Shown here: in pieces, positions 56,685 to 64,000 of the stretch
Position numbering within the stretch: position 1 is the first letter of the stretch
Layout: the number at the start of each line of letters is the position of its first letter
Assembly: GCA_024195265.1 (NCBI GenBank)
Contig: JAJLRJ010000006.1
Coordinates: forward strand, 10,495,353 to 10,559,352
DNA length: 64,000 nt
DNA from: Dendrophyllia cribrosa
Lineage: Eukaryota; Cnidaria; Anthozoa; Scleractinia; Dendrophylliidae
Direction: 5' to 3'
The notes under the pieces: generated by a model
Seen by the model: only the letters and a program-made list of their open reading frames with translations
Told to the model about the DNA's origin: nothing
Database searches by the model: none
Position numbers and translations under genes: made by a program

Positions 56685-58047
56685 AGACATCGCAATCTTC
56701 GCAAACCCACCTTAGTTGCAGCCATGTACCAGTGTAAATATATATCAAAGTAACATTACCTTACTTTTCAGCTTAGTTTTCTAAATTGGATACATGTTTC
56801 ACTGAGAAATTGAACTTTATGCGTGAAACGAGTAATAATTAGACTTTACTTTACCGTTTTAGGAAGACAAATAGGCAGTATATTTTTAATAGTGTTTTGT
56901 TTCACGGGTTTTGTGAAATCACTCTCTTAGTCTTATCATAGTTAGTTTATAATAAGAGGGCCATCCAGTTAAGGTGGCTCCATTTTGTATTCTGGCGCGA
57001 GGCATTGGCTCGAAAATGGTGCAAACGTGCGCTTGTTTATTTTGATGATGCCGCGAAAATATAGAGGTTTTTTACGGTAGCTAAAACGTTTATTGCGCTC
57101 GTTCCACGCGGTAAATTTTGGCAAAAATTGGCAAATTTGTAGAATTTTCTTGATTGGTGACCACAAAAAAAATTTGTACATACACAAACCAAATAAACGT
57201 AAAAAAACGAAAAGTTAGTAAATTGCCGAAAATAATGTACCGATTTGTTTATGGTTTGTCGGATGAGACTTAATAAAGGCTTATTCTGTTTCACCAAAAA
57301 TATATCATGAATATTTACCGTGTAAAAAACGAGAAAAGCCGTGAAAAACAAGCCCAACAACTCAATCAGTGGCTGTCATTGTAACGAGACAAGACTGCCA
57401 AATTAGATTTCTTCGGGAAGGCCGGAGAAAGCCCAAGGTTACGCTACTGTAAGCTGCGTGTATGTGTATATTATGATTAGTATCGCGACACAAAACTCTC
57501 GAAAGACAGCAATAAGATCATGTATATCTTATTTGGAAGACTGGCCAATAACTATATGGGGACACCTTAAATTAAACAAAGGTCAGAACAAAGGTATTAC
57601 TTACTACTTGCTCACTTACTAGAGGCCTGGGGACGAAGCAAAAAAACGCCGTTTCAATCTGGTTCCCAGAGCCCGCGCGCTTCCCCTACACTAAGGGTCG
57701 GGAAACAAGGGGACTTGGAAATGCCAGCAAGCGCAAGTGGTCAGCGTAAGCCCGTTGCATCATGGGTATTTTGACAAATATCACGAGAATTCGAAAGTTG
57801 TTTGTGAATATGACGACGTCAAGCTGTCGAGGCAGTACATTTTATAGCGACCGATCGTACGAATTTTTAACGACCCACAAATGTTTGGAGACTGCAAAAC
57901 TTTTACACGACAACTGTGAAAATCGGCCTTCAGTAAACGAAAATAGTGGACAAAGTTCAGAATTCTGATGCAAATTCGAATTCACGTCATGTTTGTCCCA
58001 AATACTCGTGCCTCAGTTAGCTTTGAAAAAGCTGTGTATAAACAGAC
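56685..58047. other. Intergenic stretch
   Basis: One end of the TTAA-GGTGGCTCC family stands at 56969-56982 without a visible partner. The ORFs at 57037-57360 (-) and 57762-57968 (+) are not recognised. Confidence 0.45.
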
Positions 58048-58262
58048 GCTTTTGCGGTGTGCGAATTTGAAGGGCGAGTAACGAGAGTCACGCGAGGGTC
58101 GGAGAAACAAAGAACTTGCGTGACGTGTTCGCCGTTCGAGCTGACGCACCGCAAAAGCCCAGATAATTGTTTTCAGGGCTAGGGTCCATTGTTGTTTTGT
58201 TTGTTCTATTGTTTTCTCAGCAAATCAGAGAAGACCTTGTAAGAGCTGTGTACTGCCCCCAA
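58048..58262. repeat. Foldback fragment plus third copy of the 'GGGTCCATTGTT' repeat
   Basis: CGCTTTTGCGGTGTGCG (58048) pairs with GACGCACCGCAAAAGC (58143). From 58163 the sequence CTAGGGTCCATTGTT...TTGTTCTATTGTTTTCTC and AAGAGCTGTGTACTGCCC matches 14601-14740 and 19869-20030. Confidence 0.6.
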
Positions 58263-58339
58263 AAGCGCCAGAAATATTCTTCTCAACACACTAATAATGC
58301 GTCATGATAAGCGTGACGGTGGTTTGGAAACCCGATCTC

Positions 58340-58551
58340 AACCCTTTAACTTCCTAGAGTGCCAAACATTAAAATTCAAGAAAATTCCCAAATTTCATTT
58401 TGTGAAATATTGAAAAACAAATGGTACCATGCAAAAGTACTGCTGAAGAGGTTTCATTTGAATGGTCACACCATAGGATTTCGTCCACAGACTCAAAAGT
58501 TAGAACTACGCTACATGTCTCCATAATTGACTCAGGGAGTGAAAGGGTTAA
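58340..58551 (-). mobile_element. TTAA-type MITE, one-copy form, inverted
   Basis: Same family as 56212-56410 in the opposite orientation. TTAA at 58548-58551, while the left target has decayed. One 88-bp unit. Confidence 0.88.
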
Positions 58552-58812
58552 TTAGCATAGATTTTAGCGATTTTGTTCCTTCATTTTCTCTATAATTTAA
58601 TTATTAGTTTGAGAAGCTATATCAAACACTCGAAAGAGTCTTCCCTCAGGTATCCAAACACCTCAAAGTGAGTTAAAGAAAACTCCGCTGCGCCTCGTTT
58701 CTTCAACGCACTTCCCGGTGTTTGGAAATCGTGATAAAAAACTCTTTTCTCTCGTTTCACATATTAGGGGCTGTGCAATAATTAGCAGGAGGGGGGTGTC
58801 GAGAAACGGGAT

Positions 58813-58815
<3 letters not shown>

Positions 58816-58897
<82 letters not shown>
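58816..58897. repeat. 82-bp poly-G
   Basis: Uninterrupted G, or C on the other strand. Length in the assembly may be unreliable. Confidence 0.9.
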
Positions 58898-58901
<4 letters not shown>

Positions 58902-59437
58902 ATGAAAATCATATCCTAAGAAGGGGTGGAGGGGGCAACACGCAAATTACTCTATGAAAAGGAGGGGGGATATCTAATTTTCATTGCCAGACTCACCGGT
59001 GACTCAACAATAAACCTGCACCACTAATATTAAAATAAAAACAATTCTGGCAGTGTAACAATGTACAAAGAATAATATATTTATTACGGAAAATGCAACA
59101 AAGGGCACTACTAAGTGCCAGAATCATGTGTGCATCTACTTCATCTATCTGATCATAGTTACATGAGCTTTTCAGTCCAATTCTAATGTTGTAATGAAAG
59201 ACATGGTAAATAAAACTACACTGCAGGTATTGCCAGTAAGTTTGGCAAAATTAAGAATGGTCACGCAAGTGACACAAAGCACATTTTAGTTGAGCGTTTT
59301 TTATACTCAGCTGCTTGAATACAGTTCATGAATCTGAGTTTGTGTTCAGTTTAAGAACTCCTGAACTGACTCTGTAGCTTTCCAATAAAACAATTGGAGC
59401 CGAGCAAGTCTCTCAAGCAAGATTTGTCAGTGAGCGA

Positions 59438-59966
59438 GGTACCTTATTACATGAAATTTTCGCGACACAAGTTTATTTCGCGATTTTGCGAAAATTTTGT
59501 ATTTTGAATCACTTAAATTTCGCGTTTTTGAGTAAGACACAATTTATTTCCTTGGCAATGTTATTTAACATGTGCTTGAATTAGATAAAACGAATTTATC
59601 AAAGGTCAGAAATAACGTCAAAATTACCAACAAAAACGCAACGGCTGGACTATATGTCAACAGTAACAACAAAGCAGTTCATGCTTGTTCGTAAATTATT
59701 GGTCTTGACCAATTATTGACCACAATATTCAATATTCTCGCGAGTTATTGTGTAAATGTCTTGATATGGATCAACAGAATAGTTAAAAATATGATTTTGT
59801 AAACGTTTCATTGGTAATAAACTCATCTTTCTTGGTTATTGACATAATGTGTCACTTAATTTTGCGTCATGTTATGTTCGCGACACTTATTGTTCGCGTC
59901 ACTTTAATTTCGCCATTTTTTTTTAAATCGCGAAATTAACGTGTCGCGAAAATTTCATGTAAAAGG
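59438..59966. mobile_element. Nested MITE (TACCTTATTACATGAAATTTTCGCGACAC ends)
   Basis: TACATGAAATTTTCGCGACA at the left and GTGTCGCGAAAATTTCATGT at the right are inverted. Further subterminal TTTCGCG repeats lie inside. It sits within the poly-G element. Confidence 0.85.
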
Positions 59967-60159
59967 TAGTATAGGAAGGGTTCCCAGGTCAATATTATCA
60001 ATTTGTGGAACTCCATATATTCTGGGTCATTTTCCCCATCAACTGATGTTCCCCTTAGTGATATAAATATGAAAATATCATGAAAATCGACTGTTGAAAC
60101 GACACGAAGCCCTGTAAGTATTATTAGTGTTAAAGAAAATATAACAAAGGAGAACATAG

Positions 60160-60194
<35 letters not shown>

Positions 60195-60355
60195 GATACG
60201 TCTTAATTGTGTAAGGTATTGGACGGGGGACAATTAATTTTTCTCCAATAGTAGGGGGGGGGGGGGGGGGGGGGGGGGGGCGAAGTCTAATTTTTAACCA
60301 CTTCTTCCCCGTTTCTCAACACCCCCTCTCCTGCTAATTATATTGCACAGTCCCT

Positions 60356-60927
60356 TACAAGAAAAGTAATTTTGCAATTTTAGTAGTTTTCCAATATCCC
60401 CGAGAGCCCTGATGGATGCATTACAAACGAAGGTATTAAAAGAGGTTCAAGTTTTTTATTTATAGTCCCTAGAAATCAGACACTTCTCGCTTTAACTTTA
60501 GATTAGTCTATACAAGCAATATTTGAAATCAAAATTACTGTACAATTCTCTTCTCGAAAAAACAAATCCTCGAGCAAAAACATACCTTAGCCCATTCTTT
60601 AGGATAAAGAAGGAATCTGTTGACTCCCTGCAGTACGACCAACAAGTTTGACCAAAAATTGTTAATCGTATTTTTAACACTTTTCAAAACTTAGCTTCGG
60701 CAGCATTTAGCTTGTACTGACGAAGCCTTCGCATCTGTAAGCGACAGTCTACAGTAAAAACAGACTTGTTTTTCCATTTTGCGATGTTTACAAAACGCAG
60801 GGCAATTAAAAACATAGCTCAAAGTACAATATATTTGAAGGAGTCAGTCGCGTTGGGGATGGGTCAAATGAATGAACAGCAAGACAGAATGCTTTTTCAG
60901 GATTATATAAAGAGACTGGAATAGTTA
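60356..60927. other. Intergenic stretch
   Basis: Nothing recognised. Confidence 0.4.
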
Positions 60928-61109
60928 AGGCTGGTTTTCACTAACGCATAAGCATAAGCACAAGCCAACATACGCAGACTCAGTAACGTGTTGATCATTA
61001 GTGCCTATTGTTCTGTTTTGTTCAAACAATTGGAACTAATGATCAACATGTTACTGAGTCTGCGTATGTTGGCTTGTGCTTATGCTTATGCGCTAGTGAA
61101 AACCAGCCT
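60928..61109. mobile_element. 182-bp hairpin MITE with TTA target duplication
   Basis: AGGCTGGTTTTCACTAACGC pairs with GCGCTAGTGAAAACCAGCCT, and the arms run about 75 bp each around a GTGCCTATTGTTCTG-like centre. TTA at 60925-60927 and 61110-61112. The element at 15561-15809 is a relative. Confidence 0.9.
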
Positions 61110-61618
61110 TTAATATACACCTTAAGTTTAGAACTGTCTCCATACAATCCGTGAAGAGATAAAATCAATTTTCCCCACAAAGCAGAGCGGGAGCAGATTT
61201 TCAGGGCAAGCGAAAAATTTGGCGCAACTGATAAAAAAAACGGTGAAAAATTATTCAAGTAAAACAGGGCAATAATGAAAAGCCTATCACAATGTGAAAT
61301 AAGCACCATATGATCAATAAAGTCTTTCTGACGCGAAAGGTCTTTTTTTTTTTAGATAGAATGCGGAGAATACAGCCGACTCTCTCATTAGCGACTTCCC
61401 TCAGGACCAATAAACGTCGTCGTTACCAAGAGATAGTTCCCGTCAAGGTAGAGTCTAGATTCCATAGCTCGAAAGGTGGTTACACCTTGAGAATTATATA
61501 ACGTAAAGTCGAACCTGTCATGAACCTTCAGCTAGTGTCTCGGCTGTTAGACAGCCTGCACTACCTGAGCACAGCCGAGCCGCTCTGGTCAATTCGGTTT
61601 TAAGTTAACTATCACCTA
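61110..61618. other. Intergenic stretch
   Basis: No exon or repeat recognised. Confidence 0.4.
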
Positions 61619-61622
61619 TTAA

Positions 61623-62032
61623 AGGGAGGGTTTCACGGTTCGGTGCATGTGCACAGATTAAAATGCTTTATTCGCTTACTTTCCAATTTTATCGGTTAAA
61701 AAACCACTCACATTTACTTCAATAATCACATACTATAATTAGTCCACATAAAGCGAAGGATGACCAAAATTCACAGAAAATTTCAACGAATTACACCGAC
61801 AAAGTCAACAATGAATAAAACCTTTGACCCGAAGGATTTATTCTACGCTTTGGTGGCTTTCATGACGCACATTGGTATGTATAATCATCCATTCAATCAG
61901 CGACATTTTCACAGGCAAATTTCCCGTCAGAGTTATTTACTCGCTTCCGATTGGTCTAAATAATGAATTTAAATGAGTCTTAAATGGCTTACGCCATAGC
62001 TTGCACATGCGCCGAACCGTGAAACCTTCCCT
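61623..62032 (+). mobile_element. TTAA-flanked MITE with short conserved ORF, copy 2
   Basis: AGGGAGGGTTTCACGGTTCGG to CCGAACCGTGAAACCTTCCCT, with TTAA at 61619-61622 and 62033-62036. Inverted relative to 46888-47276. Confidence 0.9.
61760..61963 (+). CDS. Short conserved ORF in TTAA MITE, copy 2
   Basis: 67 codons. The first 45 or so differ from 46933-47139 at only a few residues (L/M at 17, A/T at 36), then diverge after MYNHPF. Family not recognised. Confidence 0.35.
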   Translation: MTKIHRKFQRITPTKSTMNKTFDPKDLFYALVAFMTHIGMYNHPFNQRHFHRQISRQSYLLASDWSK

Positions 62033-63307
62033 TTAACCCTAACCTTAACCGAAAGCAAAGCAACTTATCCGTTTTTTACGTTATACAATTCTCACTAAGG
62101 TGTCCGACCTCCTGTTTAGTCATGGAAGCTGGACTACCTGTCGCCTGCGAGTCTATGTACAGCGTTCATCTGCCTCGCTCCCAGGCGTCGCTCAATTCCT
62201 TCGCGGTTAACGGGAGCGTTCGAAATCGCAAGGCCAACTTCTCCTGGTCCTTTGCTCTCTATCCCGCAGGCCTTCTCGCGCTCAATAAGAGCCTGCGAAC
62301 GAGGCAGGGGGATTCCATACAGACGGTCTCTTAAGGGTAACGGTCGCTCACAACGGCGTTCGAACCAAGAAAGTCAACTGTATTCGCTAGTTTGTTTTGT
62401 TGAGTCGCCTAACGGTCAACAACGTACCTTGTAGCAGTGAATAACAGACCGTTAGAGACTAACTGATTTCAAATAATGTAAAAAATGGGACAGTCGGATG
62501 AACAAAAGGAAATATTTCCTTCGCTTTAGAACAAACACCAAAGACACTTGACGGTATTCCTGTTGTTCTACAGAGAAGTATACACAAAAATCATACAGTT
62601 ACTGCAATGGTTGGGTCATAAGAGACCCTAGGTTATCAATTCACCTTCATCGCCATTCACTCCATCTCGGATCACCAGTTAGTCATGACCAAGCTCCTTT
62701 CATTTATCTCGACCAGAAGAGGCATCGACGGAAACTTTCTGACAAAAAAAAAATCGATAAAAGCAGTTGACAGTCGAACACAAAGATCAGATGACGAAAA
62801 TATCCGATAAACTCCAAAATGAATGTGTTCCCTGGCAACTCGATAGAACGAAGAACTCGCGACAATCCGGCATTATTTAAGCAAACGTTGTCCGCTTCTT
62901 AGGACTGTGAGGACTATTGCATTTTACACATCTCCGGTAACTGAAGATTCGCACTGGATGCCATACGCTGCAAAGCCTTCAGTCGTAGTGATTTCAACTG
63001 TTGGCGATAGAAGCCAGTTACGATTTTGCCTCAGTTTACACCACAAAAATGGAGTTTCGATGCCATTTATTTCGTTTTACCAAGACGGATCTTTTCAATT
63101 TTATACATTTTTCTCCCAGGTTTTCAACCACTTCCGTCACGCGACGTTACAATATAGCGTTACCAGGACGGCCGACGGTCACGCCATCCTTTCGGTACCA
63201 ACCCTTTCCCAGGAAACCATTTCAATTTGACCACGCAGCGCTGCTATTGGCTAAAGCCTCATGACGTCAAGTTAGAACGAGCCAAGTTCGCACGCGTGGC
63301 ACGTAGG
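62033..63307 (-). other. Striatin 3' flank and probable 3' UTR
   Basis: Read on the minus strand this lies downstream of the striatin stop. AATAAA (TTTATT at 63066-63071) is a candidate poly(A) signal. The ORFs at 62122-62334 and 62907-63230 (+) are not supported. Confidence 0.45.
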
Positions 63308-63477
63308 TCAAACGAAGACCTTTGCTAATCCATCTGCGCCCGCGCTAGCAATGTACGGCCGATTGGGATGAAAAGCCACGTCATATATGGCTTCATCAAA
63401 TTTCTTCCGATGTGAAGTGATTTCTTGGACGCATGTTTTGCTGTCCAGGTTCCAGAGGCGAATGGAGCAGTCGTGAC
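63308..63477 (-). CDS. STRN: Striatin, last coding exon (C-terminal WD40 repeat), gene continues beyond window
   Basis: On the minus strand, acceptor TTTTTCACCTAG then 170 bp in phase 1, encoding (G)HDCSIRLWNLDSKTCVQ, EITSHRKKFDEAIYDVAFHP, NRPYIASAGADGLAKVFV and TGA. The HRKKF...DVAFHP...YIASAGADALAKVFV ending is diagnostic of striatin family proteins. Striatin is the scaffold and PP2A regulatory subunit (B''') of STRIPAK complexes in the cytoplasm. The WD40 propeller closes with this repeat. Upstream exons lie at coordinates above 64000. Invertebrates usually have one striatin gene, so I give the generic symbol. Confidence 0.93.
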
Positions 63478-63532
63478 CTAGGTGAAAAATAAAGAAATTA
63501 TTAAATATTTAAATAAACAAAAGTAAGAACCA

Positions 63533-64000
63533 CCTTGTACAGCATAATAAACAGCACAACAGGAAAGTACCGCTCAGTTGCTTTCACTTGAATGGTCACA
63601 CTTTAGGATTTAAATCACATTCTCAAAAGTAATAACCACCTTGTACAGCATAATAAACAGCACCACAGGGAAGTACTGCTCAATAGCTTTCATTTGAATG
63701 GTCACACTTTAGGATTTCATTCACAGACTCAAAAGTTAGAACCACCTTGTACAGCATAATAAACAGTACCACAGGAAAGTACTGCTCAGTAGCTTTCATT
63801 TGAATGGTCACATTGTAGCATTTTATCCACAGACTCAAAAGTTAAAACCACTTTGTACAGCATAATAAACAACAAGGCACAGGAAAGTACTGCTCAGGAG
63901 CTTTCATTTGAATTGTCACACTGTAAAATTTTATCCACAGACTCAAAAGTTAGAACCACTTTCTATAGCATAAACATTACCACAAGGAAGTACTGTTAAA
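63533..64000 (-). repeat. 106-bp tandem repeat related to the 88-bp MITE unit, runs off the window
   Basis: CCTTGTACAGCATAATAAAC starts at 63533, 63639, 63745 and (as CTTTGTAC) 63851, a 106-bp period; the fifth copy is partial. In reverse complement each unit contains TCTAACTTTTGAGTCTGT and GACCATTCAAATGAAA, the same blocks as the 88-bp unit, with a different spacer. It lies in the last intron of striatin. Confidence 0.88.

Larger units (their letters stand above)
58767..60355. mobile_element. 1.6-kb TIR element with giant G homopolymers
   Basis: GGGGCTGTGCAATAATTAGC with AGGAGGGGGGTGT at the left is mirrored by ACACCCCCTCTCCTGC and TAATTATATTGCACAGTCCC at the right. G runs lie at 58816-58897 (82 bp), 60164-60191 and 60254-60280. 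It contains a nested MITE (59438-59966). No transposase ORF is seen; the proline/glycine ORFs across the G run are artefacts. Confidence 0.8.

Noticed and set aside
58663..58957. Poly-Pro and poly-Gly ORFs
   Set aside because: Produced by the 82-bp G homopolymer.
62907..63230. 107-codon plus-strand ORF antisense to the striatin 3' region
   Set aside because: No recognisable motif, and overlaps the probable 3' UTR of striatin.

Overview
This is nuclear DNA from an animal, most likely an anthozoan cnidarian such as a stony coral. The evidence is short phase-matched exons in long AT-rich introns, a secreted alpha-carbonic anhydrase, a secreted PAN-EGF-discoidin protein, a striatin C-terminal exon, and a dense load of inverted-repeat DNA elements, LTR, Ngaro and L1/Tx1-type retroelements. 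No species can be fixed from sequence alone.

Layout. 1-24,000 holds no host exon that I can support. It is a mosaic of foldback/MITE elements (many flanked by TTAA), microsatellites and one apparently young Gypsy-type LTR retrotransposon (5,230-9,675; identical 142-bp LTRs, 5-bp target duplication, single gag-pol ORF). 24,197-43,063 (+) is a seven-exon secreted alpha-carbonic anhydrase (293 aa). Its 14.25-kb second intron contains a 6.2-kb Ngaro tyrosine-recombinase retrotransposon (26,005-32,175), itself inserted inside a foldback element, and a LINE with both ORFs intact on the minus strand (33,785 to about 38,845). 43,914-56,684 (+) is a secreted PAN/EGF/F5-8C/F5-8C protein (478 aa if one defective EGF exon is skipped). 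Its introns hold a RecQ-helicase-bearing TIR element, a SINE-like insertion at a splice donor, and a MITE whose 88-bp core has expanded to 12 tandem copies. 56,685-63,300 is again repeat-rich and includes an 82-bp G homopolymer. 63,308-63,477 (-) is the last coding exon of striatin; the rest of that gene lies beyond the right edge.

How the parts work together. The two complete host genes encode extracellular proteins transcribed in the same direction, and striatin converges on them. They share no obvious pathway. The carbonic anhydrase would supply or remove bicarbonate outside the cell, and the PAN-EGF-discoidin protein would act in adhesion or matrix.

The most notable observations are these. 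In the Ngaro element, all three pol/gag ORFs begin directly after a 3' splice-site-like sequence in phase 0, which suggests expression by alternative splicing from a common 5' exon. A TTAA-flanked MITE is caught turning into a minisatellite with higher-order structure. A degenerate EGF exon can be skipped without breaking frame. The Gypsy RT has Arg in place of Tyr in its YxDD motif. The carbonic anhydrase has Tyr at the proton-shuttle His64 position.
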